Part shown: piece by piece, positions 9,753 to 18,995 of the stretch
How positions within the stretch are numbered: the first letter of the stretch is position 1
Layout: each line of letters opens with the position of its first letter
Notes under the pieces: generated by a model
The model's database searches: none
Seen by the model: the letters and a program-made list of their open reading frames with translations, nothing else
What the model was told of the DNA's origin: nothing
Assembly: GCF_032813545.1 (NCBI RefSeq)
Contig: NZ_CP136520.1
Coordinates: forward strand, 3,218,001-3,282,000
DNA: 64,000 nucleotides
Direction of reading: 5' to 3'
DNA from: Nodosilinea sp. E11
Lineage (GTDB): Bacteria; Cyanobacteriota; Cyanobacteriia; Phormidesmidales; Phormidesmidaceae
Program-made: the position numbers and the translations under genes

Positions 9753-10838
9753 ATGCCCGGCCCTACCCTGTATCTGGCCATCACTAACCACGGGTTTGGC
9801 CACGCCACCCGCGCTGCCGCCATTGCCGCCACAATCAAGGCTATGCAGCCGGAGGTAGAACTGGTGATTGCCACCACAGCCCCCCAGTGGTTGCTGAATG
9901 AATATCTGCCAACGGAGTACGAGTATCGCCCGGTGGCGTTTGATATTGGGGTGGTTCAGCCCGATAGCCTGGCGATGGATCTGCCCGCTACGCTGGCTAA
10001 GCTCCAAGCGATTCAGGCTCATCAGCAGGACACGATTGCCGCAGAGGCCAAGTATCTCAAGCAGCGGGGGGTAAACCTGGTGCTGGCAGATATTCCGCCG
10101 CTGGCACCGGCGATCGCCCATGCCGCCGACATTCCCTGCTGGATGGTCAGCAATTTTGGTTGGGATTTTATCTACCGCGCCTTAGGCCCAGAGTTTGCCC
10201 CCGCCGCCACCTGGATTAGTGACTGTTTTAGCCAGTGCGATCGCCTGTTTCGCCTGCCCTTCCATGAGCCCATGTCTGCCTTTCCAGTAGTAGAAGATGT
10301 TGGGCTGACCGGGGGCAACCCTCGCTACGGGGTCGATGACCTCAGGCAGCAGTGGAATTTGACCATACCCCGCGATCGCACCGTGCTGCTTACCTTTGGT
10401 GGCCTCAGCCTACAGGCGATTCCCTATGGCCGGTTGGCTCAGTTTCCCGACTGGCAATTTTTGACCTTCGAGCAAGATGCCCCTGATTTACCCAACCTCT
10501 TTAAGGTGCCGAGGCAGGGTTTTCGCCCGGTAGATGTGATGCCCCTCTGTAGCCGAATTGTCTCAAAACCAGGGTTTAGCACCTTTTCTGAAGCCTGCCG
10601 ATTGGCGGTACCGATTATCACCATCACCCGCGACGACTTTGCCGAAGGCCCGGTCTTGGTCAACGGCATGCAAGATCATAGCTGGCACCGGGTGCTCACC
10701 CCAGACGATCTCTTTCACGGCGATTGGCAGTTTCTGCATCAGCCCCTCGACCCACCTCGCATGGCGCAGGCGATCGCCAAAAACGGCAACGAACAGATTG
10801 CCCAGGCTGTCATCACCTACCTGGCTACTGCTGTCTAA
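9753..10838 (+). CDS. Glycosyltransferase-like protein, MurG/GT-B type
   Basis: A 361-residue soluble protein with the look of a GT-B fold nucleotide-sugar transferase. The N-terminal Rossmann motif is LYLAITNHGFGHATRAAAIA, with the glycine- and histidine-containing turn of MurG-like enzymes. The C-terminal half has VLLTFGGLSLQ and SKPGFSTFSEACRLAVPII, typical of the donor-binding site. Substrate and product cannot be told from sequence. The start is the ATG at 9753; an earlier in-frame GTG lies inside the ftsH terminator and is unlikely. Confidence 0.75.
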   Translation: MPGPTLYLAITNHGFGHATRAAAIAATIKAMQPEVELVIATTAPQWLLNEYLPTEYEYRPVAFDIGVVQPDSLAMDLPATLAKLQAIQAHQQDTIAAEAKYLKQRGVNLVLADIPPLAPAIAHAADIPCWMVSNFGWDFIYRALGPEFAPAATWISDCFSQCDRLFRLPFHEPMSAFPVVEDVGLTGGNPRYGVDDLRQQWNLTIPRDRTVLLTFGGLSLQAIPYGRLAQFPDWQFLTFEQDAPDLPNLFKVPRQGFRPVDVMPLCSRIVSKPGFSTFSEACRLAVPIITITRDDFAEGPVLVNGMQDHSWHRVLTPDDLFHGDWQFLHQPLDPPRMAQAIAKNGNEQIAQAVITYLATAV

Positions 10839-10932
10839 TGCAGTTTTCAGTTCGGGATAACGCCGTCCCCTCCTTGGGAGGTGTGCCCAGAGGGCGGGGT
10901 GGGTCAACCCTACGGCAAACAATACCTTTGGG

Positions 10933-11796
10933 CTATTCCGATCGCCCCTGTCCCGCAGGCAATACCGGCGGATTTTGGTACGGCATCGGAATGTACTGCA
11001 CTGTGGGTCGCCCCATCATTGGCTGCGGGTAGAGATCCATCAAACTATAAATTTCTAGCGGTAGGCCTCCCCTGACCGGCAGCCCGATCTCCGTCGCTTC
11101 TTCCACCGAGATGGGGTAGTCGTGGGTGACCTGGCCGGTGGTGAGGCGATCGATAATTTTGTCGATATTGGCCGGATCTACCTTTTGCTGCGGGATCGCA
11201 TCTTCCAGCAGGGCGCGCACAAACCGCTGCACCTGGTGAATCGCCTTGCGGGCCACATCGGCGGTGATTAGGGTTTGGTCGTCAATTTTTTCGGGGGGCT
11301 TGGCCTCTAGCACCTTGAGAATGCTGGCCGCCGCTACGTTGCCAAGCTGTGGATCCACCGGCCCCAGCACCGCATTCTCATCCATCACAATTTCGTCGGC
11401 GGCCATGGCCAGCATCGTGCCGCCGCTCATGGCGTAGTGGGGAATAAACACCGTTACCTTAGCGCTGTGGCGAATCAGCGCTCGGGCAATTTGCTCGGTG
11501 GCCAGCACCAGACCGCCTGGGGTGTGCAGCACCAGGTCAATGGGCACGTTGGCTGGCGTCAGGCGAATGGCCCGTAAAATTTGCTCAGAGTCTTCAATAT
11601 TGATGAACCGGGAGATGGGAATGCCCAGCAGGCTGATCGACTCCTGGCGGTGAATCAGCAAAATCACCCGACTGCCCCGCTGTTGCTCCAGGTTACGAAT
11701 GGCATTCAACCGACGCGACTCAACGATCCGGCGTTGAATGGCAGGTTGAATAGAAGAAAAAATCAAAAAGACAAAAAACAGGCTGATGAAGTTCAT
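10933..11796 (-). CDS. Clp-fold membrane serine protease, SDH/SppA type
   Basis: A 287-residue protein with one N-terminal hydrophobic segment (~3-16) and a ClpP/SppA-type serine protease domain of the SDH proteinase family. Key features are the oxyanion turn HTPGG (91-95), the nucleophile Ser124 in YAMSGGTM, and DEIVMDENAVLGPVDPQLG. The family includes membrane-anchored proteases thought to act on membrane proteins or signal peptides; the substrate here is unknown. It converges with the glycosyltransferase gene and diverges from the beta-propeller gene. Confidence 0.82.
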   Translation of the reverse strand: MNFISLFFVFLIFSSIQPAIQRRIVESRRLNAIRNLEQQRGSRVILLIHRQESISLLGIPISRFINIEDSEQILRAIRLTPANVPIDLVLHTPGGLVLATEQIARALIRHSAKVTVFIPHYAMSGGTMLAMAADEIVMDENAVLGPVDPQLGNVAAASILKVLEAKPPEKIDDQTLITADVARKAIHQVQRFVRALLEDAIPQQKVDPANIDKIIDRLTTGQVTHDYPISVEEATEIGLPVRGGLPLEIYSLMDLYPQPMMGRPTVQYIPMPYQNPPVLPAGQGRSE

Positions 11797-12139
11797 GGGC
11801 CGTAGAAAGATACAACATCGGAGCCAGCGCTGGAATCAACCCGCTCATTCTCAGTCATAGTAACTGAGGCAGGGTCTTAGTGTTTTCTACCTTGGTACTG
11901 GTAGCCAGTAGCCACTTTGGTTAGAACATGAAGGATCTGGGCCAGGGTTTGAGCACTGGAATGCTGGGGTCTTGGTGAGCGGGGTCTTGGCCATCTCGGC
12001 TGATCTGGCGACGGCTCTAGCCTCTCAGCCGTGGGCCAGCGGTAGCGGGCTGCCAAAGCAATCTCTGGCCTGCGAGTTAAACTCAGGCCCCCTGGCCTGT
12101 AGCTATGATGACGAGTGGAATGCGCGAGGATGTGGAACT
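11797..12139. promoter_or_regulatory. Divergent intergenic region
   Basis: This 343-base gap separates the minus-strand protease from the plus-strand beta-propeller gene. An open frame runs from 11972 into the propeller gene, but its first ~56 codons do not look like a protein N-terminus. TATGAT at about 12105-12110 could be a -10 box. No other structure was seen. Confidence 0.4.
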
Positions 12140-13363
12140 GTGATTCAACCTTCTGTGGCAGTGCTAACTACCGGGCTGATGGCCTTTAGCTTAACGGCAG
12201 GGCACGCGGCTGACCTTACCTTTGCTACCCCCGACGGTCTGTTTCGCCTAGCGCCGAGCAGCAGCGATCGCACCTCTCTACTGCCTGCCAGCGATCGCCC
12301 CGTCAACGCCCTGGCCTGGTCGGGCGATGGGCAGCGGTTAGGCGTGGTGCAAAACTACGGTGAGGTCTATCGCCTTGACTCAGCATCAGCAACGCCAGAA
12401 CTGGTCTTTTCGAGCGACTGCCAGCGTCCACCCACCCTCGAACTCACCTGGCAGCGCGACGATGAAACCCTGGTGATTGAGCACTACTGCCCTGCGGCTA
12501 TCGCCGGGGCACCGGGTGAATTAGAACTGTTGCTCAGCCGTGCCACTGGCGTGTTGATTCCCCTCCCGGCTTTATCGACTGCTCTATCGACGGCCTCAGA
12601 GTCCGCCCCCTTTCTGTCTCCCGACGGCAGCCAGGTGGCCTACGTGACTAATCAGCACATTTTTGTAGCTGGGCTAGACGGCAGCCGGGCGCGGCGCATT
12701 ACCCAGACCCCTGGTGTCTACGGGGCGGCAGGTAGCCCCCTGGCTTGGTCGCCCGACGGCACTCGCTTAGCCTTTTACGAAGGCAATTATCCGTTTCAGC
12801 GCCTCAATGTGGTGGGGGTCGATGGGGGCGATCGCCGGGTGCTTACCCCAGCCGCCGACTTTCAGATCTACCGTAGCCGCTTGTTTTGGTCACCCGACGG
12901 ACGCTACATCGCCTTTTATCGTCCCCACAACCCACCCTTTAGCAATCAGGAAATCATTGCCTTAGTCAACGTCAACACCGGAGCGATCCAAGACCTGACT
13001 CGCCCTGGCTTCTATGACGCCTTGAGCTGGGCACCCAACAGTCAACAGCTTGTGCTGGCCTCTGGGGTACAAGCCGGGCTGCAAACCCTATTTCGCCTCG
13101 ACCTGGTCAATCAGGAGTTCACCCCCCTGACTGACCAACCCCTGCAAAACCTGCTCGAAAGCCAGTGGTCTCCCGAGGGTGATTGGATTGCCTTTACCGC
13201 CACCCCCCCGGACGATGCCCTGGGAACTCAGGTATTACACCGGGTCAGGCCCAACGGTACCGAATTCGCCCCCCTCACCACCACCGACGAATATGTTTAT
13301 CCTTTCGTTTGGAGCCCGACGGCCTTAGCTACTGGAACCCAGGGGGTAAGCGAGGCTCCCTAG
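12140..13363 (+). CDS. Exported TolB-like beta-propeller protein
   Basis: A 407-residue protein with a signal peptide (~1-24, ending GHAA-D) followed by repeated WD40-like/PD40 blades: LAWSGDGQRL, FLSPDGSQVAYV, LAWSPDGTRLAFYE, LFWSPDGRYIAFYR, LSWAPNSQQLVL and SQWSPEGDWIAFTA. Such propellers are periplasmic binding scaffolds, as in TolB, but no TolB N-terminal domain is visible and no Pal or TolA gene is near. The start chosen is the GTG at 12140, nine bases after GAGGA, because it begins the signal peptide. The 3' end overlaps the convergent dusA by 39 bases. Confidence 0.75.
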   Translation: MIQPSVAVLTTGLMAFSLTAGHAADLTFATPDGLFRLAPSSSDRTSLLPASDRPVNALAWSGDGQRLGVVQNYGEVYRLDSASATPELVFSSDCQRPPTLELTWQRDDETLVIEHYCPAAIAGAPGELELLLSRATGVLIPLPALSTALSTASESAPFLSPDGSQVAYVTNQHIFVAGLDGSRARRITQTPGVYGAAGSPLAWSPDGTRLAFYEGNYPFQRLNVVGVDGGDRRVLTPAADFQIYRSRLFWSPDGRYIAFYRPHNPPFSNQEIIALVNVNTGAIQDLTRPGFYDALSWAPNSQQLVLASGVQAGLQTLFRLDLVNQEFTPLTDQPLQNLLESQWSPEGDWIAFTATPPDDALGTQVLHRVRPNGTEFAPLTTTDEYVYPFVWSPTALATGTQGVSEAP

Positions 13364-14413
13364 CTGGGTTTGAATCTTGCCTTGGTCTTGGACGGCGGCT
13401 AGGGCTTTGTGTACCACCTCAACGCCGGCCCCAGCTTTACACGACTCTGCGGTTAAAATCTGTTTCCAGCGGCGGCTGCCGGGTTGCCCCGCAAACAGCA
13501 TCAGCATATGGCGGGTAATTTTGTTGAGCTTAAGCCCCTGACGCACCCAGTGGTCAATGTAGGGCAGCATGGCCTCAACCACCTGCTGCCGCGTGGGGGG
13601 AAGTATGTCTGAGGCAAAAAATCGACCATCTACCTCGGCAAATTGGTAGGGATGGTCGTAGGCGGCTCGGCCAATCATCACGCCGTCTACCCAGGCTACC
13701 TGGGCTGACACCGCCTCGAGGTCGGTAAAGCCACCATTGATTTCAATCCACAGGTGGGGAAACTCTTGCTTGAGCCGGTGCACCTCGCTGTAGCGCAGGG
13801 GCGGCACGGTGCGATTGTCTTTGGGGCTAAGGCCCTGAAGCCAGGCCTTGCGGGCATGAACGGTGAAGTGACGGCAGCCGGTGTCTGCCACGGTGCTGAC
13901 AAAATTGGCCATATCCTCATAGCGATCGCAATCGTCGATGCCAATGCGATGCTTGATGCTGACGGGCAATGGGCTAGCGGCCATCATAGCAGCAACGCCT
14001 TCGGCCACCTGCTCGGGCTGGGCCATCAGACAGGCCCCAAAGTTGCCGCTCTGAACGCGATCGCTGGGGCAGCCCACATTCAGGTTAATGGCGTCGTAGC
14101 CAAAATCGGCGGCGACTCGGGCGCAGGTGGCCAGCATCGCCGGGTCATCGCCCCCCACTTGCAGCACCAGGGGAGTCTCGCTGGGGGTAAAGCCCAGCAG
14201 ATGATCGCGATCGCCGTGGAGAATCGCCTGAGCCGTTACCATCTCGGTGTACAGCAGGGTGTGGCGAGTGATCTGCCGCATGAAGTAACGATAGTGGCGA
14301 TCGGTGCGATCCATCATCGGCGCGATGCTGATCGGCACTTCAATAGCGGTGGTTTGGGTGCGATCGCCCACAGAGTTAGGGTGTACGGTCATAGAACCGT
14401 GGCGTTGGGTCAT
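13325..14413 (-). CDS. dusA: tRNA-dihydrouridine synthase A
   Basis: A 362-residue FMN enzyme that reduces uridines in the tRNA D-loop. The TIM barrel shows ISIAPMMDRTDRHYRYFMR, the general acid Cys115 in NLNVGCPSDRVQSGNFGACLM, VSIKHRIGIDD, FTVHARKAWLQGLSPKDNR and WVDGVMIGRAAY for the FMN phosphate. The LSPKDNR segment and length point to DusA rather than DusB or DusC. The start has AAGG five bases upstream; a second Met at residue 8 is possible. The C-terminus overlaps the convergent beta-propeller gene. Confidence 0.94.
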   Translation of the reverse strand: MTQRHGSMTVHPNSVGDRTQTTAIEVPISIAPMMDRTDRHYRYFMRQITRHTLLYTEMVTAQAILHGDRDHLLGFTPSETPLVLQVGGDDPAMLATCARVAADFGYDAINLNVGCPSDRVQSGNFGACLMAQPEQVAEGVAAMMAASPLPVSIKHRIGIDDCDRYEDMANFVSTVADTGCRHFTVHARKAWLQGLSPKDNRTVPPLRYSEVHRLKQEFPHLWIEINGGFTDLEAVSAQVAWVDGVMIGRAAYDHPYQFAEVDGRFFASDILPPTRQQVVEAMLPYIDHWVRQGLKLNKITRHMLMLFAGQPGSRRWKQILTAESCKAGAGVEVVHKALAAVQDQGKIQTQLGSLAYPLGSSS

Positions 14414-14634
14414 CGTTGCCTTCGTAGTCTAGCACTGGGCTCGCCGCCGCCAAGCCTTTAGCCTGGGGCTGGCATCTGGGGTGCAGAATGACTCTCTGGC
14501 GTCGAGATCTGGTTAACCGACAGCCCCAGTTTGTTTGTAGGCTAGCTAAAGCGGATCTCGGCCTAGTGGCCAATGCCCCGCTCGCGGTGTTCCGCTCATG
14601 ACCCGCCCACCTATCCATCTCAAGGATTTTCCCT

Positions 14635-15003
14635 ATGGTCCATGCCACCAACGTATTAGGTACCGAACTGGTTCCCTGCTGCACCGACCCCATGACCGGC
14701 TTTTACCGCGATGGCTGCTGCAACACAGGCGCAGGCGATATGGGGGTGCATGTCGTGTGCGCCCAGATGACCACCGAGTTTTTGGCCTATACCAAAGCCC
14801 AGGGGAACGACCTATCTACCCCAGTCCCCGCCTTTCAGTTTCCAGGACTCAAGCCCGGCGATCGCTGGTGTCTGTGCGCGGCCCGTTGGCAAGAAGCCCT
14901 AGACGATGGCGTTGCGCCGCCGGTAGTGCTCAACGCCACCCATGCTGCCGCCGTGGAGCACGTTTCTCTGGCCGACCTCAAGCATCATGCCCTCGACAGC
15001 TAA
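14635..15003 (+). CDS. DUF2237 family protein
   Basis: A 122-residue soluble protein matching DUF2237: NVLGTELVPCCTDPMTGFYRDGCC near the N-terminus, then GNDLSTPVP, FPGLKPGDRWCLCAARW and a C-terminal NATHAAAVEHVSLADLKHHA. Several conserved cysteines (near 14-15, 28-29, 42, 80 and 82) and histidines hint at metal binding, but the function of the family is not known. AAGGA lies eight bases before the ATG. It converges with ybjQ. Confidence 0.85.
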   Translation: MVHATNVLGTELVPCCTDPMTGFYRDGCCNTGAGDMGVHVVCAQMTTEFLAYTKAQGNDLSTPVPAFQFPGLKPGDRWCLCAARWQEALDDGVAPPVVLNATHAAAVEHVSLADLKHHALDS

Positions 15004-15029
15004 CTGAGGCTAACTGAGGCAAAAAGCAC

Positions 15030-15356
15030 TTAGCCTAACCGTACCGCCGTACCGCTAACCGCCACCATCAGCATGTTGCCGCCATTGTTAATTTCTAGAG
15101 ACTCGTAGTCAATATCGACGGCAATAATGGCATCGGCCCCCAGGTCCTTGGCTGCCTGGGTCATTTCTTTTAAGGCCGTATTGCGCGCCTGACGCAGCGA
15201 ATGCTCGTAGGCCCCCGATCGCCCGCCCACCACATCGCGAATGCCCGCGAAAAAGTCTTTAAAGATGTTGGCCCCTAAAATTGCCTCTCCATTGACGATG
15301 CCGCAGTACTGAATCACCTGCCGACCATCGACGTTTGGGCCTGTGGTTAAAATCAT
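15030..15356 (-). CDS. ybjQ: YbjQ / UPF0145 family protein
   Basis: A 108-residue protein that forms small soluble oligomers in homologues; the biochemical role is unknown. The family pattern is clear: [50 protein letters not shown], a central helix with [18 protein letters not shown], and [14 protein letters not shown]. The ATG at 15356 fits the family length and has GGGG six bases upstream. An alternative GTG at 15374 overlaps the nadC stop by one base, so translational coupling with nadC is possible. Confidence 0.88.
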   Translation of the reverse strand: MILTTGPNVDGRQVIQYCGIVNGEAILGANIFKDFFAGIRDVVGGRSGAYEHSLRQARNTALKEMTQAAKDLGADAIIAVDIDYESLEINNGGNMLMVAVSGTAVRLG

Positions 15357-15373
15357 GGGTAACCCCGCTAGCA

Positions 15374-16240
15374 CTACACAATCTGCATACTAATATCTAG
15401 CCACGGTGCCCGCGTGACCGGGGCACTGCTAGAGATAAAATCTACCCCCGTGGCGGCAATTGGCCCCAGGGTTTCTAGGGTGACGTTGCCCGAGGCCTCG
15501 ATTTTGATCTCGGGCCGTTGCTCACGAATGCGAACTACGGCGGCTGCCATCACATCGGGGGCCATGTTGTCGAGCATGATGATATCGACGGGGCAGCTCA
15601 GCGCTTCCTCGACCTGCTCTAGCGAACTGGTCTCAACCTCCACCGTCATCGGGTAAGGAATTGCTGGGCGAATGTGGGCCACTGCTTGGCGCAGGCCCCC
15701 CGCAGCGGCAATGTGGTTGTCTTTAATCATCACGGCATCGTCAAGACCCAGGCGGTGATTGATTGCTCCGCCCACCCGGCTGGCATATTTTTCGAACTGG
15801 CGCAGCCCTGGAGTGGTTTTGCGGGTATCGACAAACTGGGTAGGGCCAGGGGCCAACTGCTCCACGTACTGGCGGGTAGCAGTGGCAATGCCGCTGAGGC
15901 GCATGACTAGATTCAGGGCTACCCGTTCGCCGGTCAGCAGGGCGGCTAGGTTGCCCCTCATTTTGGCGATCGCCGTATCTTTGGCGCAGCAGTCACCGTC
16001 GCTGACCAGGGGCTGAAAATCGAGATCGGGATCTAGCTGTTGAAAGAGTCGGCTGGCAAAGGGCAACCCCGCCACCACGCCGGAGGCCCGACTGATCCAA
16101 ATGGCCTCCCCTGGCTGCTGTACTAACGCTCCTAGTCCAGCGGTGGTCCAGTCGCCACGGCCTACGTCTTCACGCAGCCAGGCCTGTAGGCACTCATCGA
16201 GATTGCTCTCGGGGATCGAGACAAAGGTGTTTAAGGGCAT
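15374..16240 (-). CDS. nadC: Nicotinate-nucleotide pyrophosphorylase
   Basis: A 288-residue quinolinate phosphoribosyltransferase that makes nicotinate mononucleotide from quinolinate and PRPP in de novo NAD synthesis. Diagnostic segments are the N-terminal [79 protein letters not shown] and the terminal barrel motif EASGNVTLE. All expected basic substrate-binding residues appear present. It precedes ybjQ on the same strand with essentially no gap. Confidence 0.96.
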   Translation of the reverse strand: MPLNTFVSIPESNLDECLQAWLREDVGRGDWTTAGLGALVQQPGEAIWISRASGVVAGLPFASRLFQQLDPDLDFQPLVSDGDCCAKDTAIAKMRGNLAALLTGERVALNLVMRLSGIATATRQYVEQLAPGPTQFVDTRKTTPGLRQFEKYASRVGGAINHRLGLDDAVMIKDNHIAAAGGLRQAVAHIRPAIPYPMTVEVETSSLEQVEEALSCPVDIIMLDNMAPDVMAAAVVRIREQRPEIKIEASGNVTLETLGPIAATGVDFISSSAPVTRAPWLDISMQIV

Positions 16241-16409
16241 AGGTTAGGAATCTGGAGATGGCAGTTTAGCCTGGCGATCGCAGGCCAACTCTTTCAAAGG
16301 TCACAATTTCTGCCACAGCCAGAATTATTGTGTTAATTTACGAGTAATGCCGCTGTTACGGCAGCTCACTCTACAGATTTTATCGTTTAGAACCCAGGAG
16401 GTGATGCTC

Positions 16410-16481
16410 ATGCAAGAGAGTAGTAAACGCATGGGTCTTCAGGTTGAGATCAGCCGGCTGTGTGCCGGGGCTGTACTCTAG
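16410..16481 (+). CDS. Putative 23-residue peptide with perfect Shine-Dalgarno
   Basis: The frame from the ATG at 16410 encodes 23 residues, starting MQESSKRMGLQVEIS and ending LCAGAVL. AGGAGGTGAT at 16396-16405 is a ten-base complement of the 16S rRNA 3' end, with AGGAGG eight bases before the ATG; an ATG at 16404 is in frame but too close. The peptide has one cysteine, no signal or membrane helix, and no homologue I know. It could be a real small protein, a leader peptide, or a ribosome-binding RNA with no meaningful product. Confidence 0.4.
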   Translation: MQESSKRMGLQVEISRLCAGAVL

Positions 16482-16577
16482 CTTCAGTGTTAGTTGCTTT
16501 GGCAATTAACTAAGCTCTCGAAGCTGGCTGAATAGGGTTCCTCCCGGCAGTCAGGTTCAACCTAAGATCCGACTAGA

Positions 16578-16629
16578 CCGCCCCTGCTTAGGAAGACTTT
16601 CTTCCCCTGGCAGGGGCGGATAGTTTTTT
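16578..16629 (+). terminator. Structured rho-independent terminator
   Basis: CCGCCCCTGC (16578-16587) pairs with GCAGGGGCGG (16610-16619). The loop contains a second perfect hairpin, GGAAGA-CTT-TCTTCC (16591-16605). Six T residues follow at 16624-16629. It ends the putative short unit and lies about 107 bases before phhB. Confidence 0.75.
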
Positions 16630-16736
16630 AAAGGGACTGTTAGTGCCTTAACCCAGCTCTCTAGGGAGGCGATCGCAGCCCTGGGCCGTTTGCGCTTCAC
16701 CCTTAAGATGAGAGGGCAGCCTATAACTTTAGAACT

Positions 16737-17018
16737 ATGGCCACCTTGTTCAGCGATCGCGATATTCAATCCAAACTCAGCCAACTCCCCGACTGGAGCC
16801 TGAACGGCAAGACGATTACCTGTACCCGCACCTTCAAGGATTTCGTGACCGCCATTGACTTTGTTAACCAGCTGGTAGAGCCTGCCGAAGCTGCTGGGCA
16901 CCATCCCGACTTAGAGATTTCCTACAACCGCGTCGTCATTACCCTCTCCACCCACGATGCGGGTGGGCTCACCGAGAAAGACTTTGCCCTTGCCCACACC
17001 ATTGCTGCTCTGGGCTAG
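16737..17018 (+). CDS. phhB: Pterin-4a-carbinolamine dehydratase
   Basis: A 93-residue protein matching 4a-hydroxytetrahydrobiopterin dehydratase, which dehydrates the carbinolamine formed by pterin-dependent hydroxylases. The family motif is AEAAGHHPDLEISYNRVVITLSTHD with the paired histidines of the active site, followed by GGLTEKDFALAHTI. Length and motifs are full. Cyanobacterial members may serve other pterin or carboxysome-related roles; the immediate context gives no clue. Confidence 0.9.
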   Translation: MATLFSDRDIQSKLSQLPDWSLNGKTITCTRTFKDFVTAIDFVNQLVEPAEAAGHHPDLEISYNRVVITLSTHDAGGLTEKDFALAHTIAALG

Positions 17019-17264
17019 CGTCATCGGCGAATCTCTACCCTAGGGGAGGTGTTGCGCTCCACGCCTTGCACCCAGAAGATCACAGCTATTTAACCTACGG
17101 TTAATAGCGTTAATCAAAGTTTCGCCTAAAGACTATCCCTGCTTAAATCGGCTCTCATTTTAGAGCTGCTGATCTCCCCTAATCTTCTAATTGAGCAGCG
17201 TTTCGGCACTTTTGTTACCAAAGGTGTGCGCGCTCATTTAACTGGTGTAAGGAGAGATTTACGG

Positions 17265-18752
17265 ATGTCTAAGGTTTTTTGGCAATCTTTACTGGCTGTG
17301 CCTGCCGCCCTAGGTGCAGTTGTTGCTGTGTCAGGTGCTGCGATCGCGGCTGAATCCGCTGCTACTACCCAGGTCAGTAGCTTCGATCAAGATTCTGTTC
17401 AACTGGCTCAAATCACCAGTGTGTCAGAGCTGACCGACGTGCTGCCCTCCGACTGGGCCTTCCAAGCCCTGCAAAGCCTGGTTGAAAACTACGGATGCAT
17501 TCAGGGCTACCCCGATCGCACGTTCCGTGGCCAGCGATCCATGACTCGCTTCGAGTTTGCCGCCGGTCTCAATGCCTGCTTAGACGTGATCGCCACCCTG
17601 ATTGCCCAGTCGGGCATCAACCCCGATGACCTGGCTACCATCCGTCGTCTGCAAGAAGAATTTCAGGCAGAGCTTGCCACCCTGCGCGGTCGCGTCGATG
17701 CCCTCGAAGCTGAAACCGCTACCCTACGGGCTCAGCAGTTCTCGACCACTACCAGGCTGCGGGGGCAAGTTGACCTCCACCTGGTGACCCCGTTTGACAT
17801 CCTTGAGGGACGGGGCGCTGCCAGCGAAACCAGCACCAGTGTCGCCTCCCGCGCCCGATTAAACTTTGACTCCAGCTTTACCGGCAGAGACCGTCTGCGC
17901 ATTCGCCTTCAATCTCGCGATGGCAATGCCGTGGTGCCCTTCGGCGGTTTGGCCAACGCCGGTAGCAGCGACAACTTCAACGTTTCCATTGATGATTTTT
18001 ACTACAGATTCCCCCTCGGTAATCGCATTACCGTAACGGCGGCCCCCCGTGGGCTATCGGGGGGTGACTGGGTAACCAGCAGCATCGTGCCCTTTGATGG
18101 CCCCTCGGTTGCCGATGCCGGTGGACCTCAATTTTATGATGCAGGCGGCAGCAGCTCTAATGGAGCTGGGTTGGGGGTGAACATTGCCTTTACTGACAAC
18201 CTTGTGCTCGACCTGGGCTATACCGCCGGTAACCCTGGTGCTACCCAGCCCAACGTGGGTCTGTTTGCGGCAGCTAACCAGAGCTACATTGCTCAGCTCA
18301 ACTTCCTCACCGATGGCTTCTTCAATGCGGCTGTCGCTTACCTACACAATGATCGCTCGCAGACCTTTGCCCTCAACAATACTGGCGTTGCAGCAGCGCC
18401 AGGGGGGACTGACACCTTTGCGGGTCTGCTGAACCTCGACTTCGGCGGCTTTTTCATCGCGGGTCATGGGGCTTTTACTAGCTTCAACGGCGGCGATGAC
18501 TTTAGCTGGACCGCAGGGTTTGGGTTCAACGACTTTTTGTTGGAAGGGTCTCAATTGGGTATTTATGGCGGTCAACTGCCTCAGCTAGTCGGGCGCAGCG
18601 AAAACCCGTTTCTGATTGAGGGATACTACGAAATTCCCTTCAATCGGTTCCTAACCATTACCCCGGCGCTAATTTATGGCGAGGCTAATCAGGTTGCCTT
18701 TACCGACAACACTGGCTTTTGGGGCGCACTGCGCGCCACCTTCCGGTTCTAA
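17265..18752 (+). CDS. SLH-domain OprB-type porin, copy 1
   Basis: A 495-residue outer-membrane porin of the cyanobacterial SomA/OprB class. It has a signal peptide (MSKVFWQSLLAVPAALG to AIAA), one SLH domain (~50-112; TDVLPSDWAFQALQSLVENYG and QGYPDRTFRGQRSMTRFEFAAGL) that binds peptidoglycan-linked polymer, a coiled coil (~118-160; LQEEFQAELATLRGRVDALEAE), and a beta-barrel ending in ATFRF with the terminal Phe needed for barrel assembly. These proteins let small ions and solutes through the outer membrane. The ATG at 17265 gives the signal peptide its normal start, with GGAG about ten bases upstream. First of three tandem copies. Confidence 0.92.
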   Translation: MSKVFWQSLLAVPAALGAVVAVSGAAIAAESAATTQVSSFDQDSVQLAQITSVSELTDVLPSDWAFQALQSLVENYGCIQGYPDRTFRGQRSMTRFEFAAGLNACLDVIATLIAQSGINPDDLATIRRLQEEFQAELATLRGRVDALEAETATLRAQQFSTTTRLRGQVDLHLVTPFDILEGRGAASETSTSVASRARLNFDSSFTGRDRLRIRLQSRDGNAVVPFGGLANAGSSDNFNVSIDDFYYRFPLGNRITVTAAPRGLSGGDWVTSSIVPFDGPSVADAGGPQFYDAGGSSSNGAGLGVNIAFTDNLVLDLGYTAGNPGATQPNVGLFAAANQSYIAQLNFLTDGFFNAAVAYLHNDRSQTFALNNTGVAAAPGGTDTFAGLLNLDFGGFFIAGHGAFTSFNGGDDFSWTAGFGFNDFLLEGSQLGIYGGQLPQLVGRSENPFLIEGYYEIPFNRFLTITPALIYGEANQVAFTDNTGFWGALRATFRF

Positions 18753-18995
18753 GGTTTAGATCATGCGCTTGAGGGGCTGCATGGAGGGTTAGCCCAACCT
18801 GTAGCTCCTTAACCCCAATAATTTTGCCCTCCGGCAAAGCCCGAAGTTTTCAATAAGCGCATCTAGTTCGCAACAATGTCGGCACGGTATTTACATCCCA
18901 AAGGCTAACTATGGTATCCTTGGGCTTGTCTTTATTGACATGAATTGTTAATAAAGGCTTGAACTTTTCTGAACGGTGTGAGGAAGCGATACTTA

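Larger units (their letters stand above)
16241..16736 (+). other. Unannotated region with possible short transcription unit
   Basis: This 496-base gap between nadC (minus) and phhB (plus) holds a small hairpin (TGCCG...CGGCA near 16350), a 23-codon ORF behind a very strong ribosome-binding site (16410-16481), a TTAGTTGC/GCAATTAACTAA repeat near 16490-16515, and a terminator at 16578-16629. Together these look like a self-contained short transcript on the plus strand. I recognise no known riboswitch or small RNA family here. Confidence 0.45.

Noticed and set aside
16520-16570. GGTTCAACC-containing stretch that resembles a tRNA T-arm
   Set aside because: No acceptor stem, anticodon arm or matching cloverleaf could be drawn around it.
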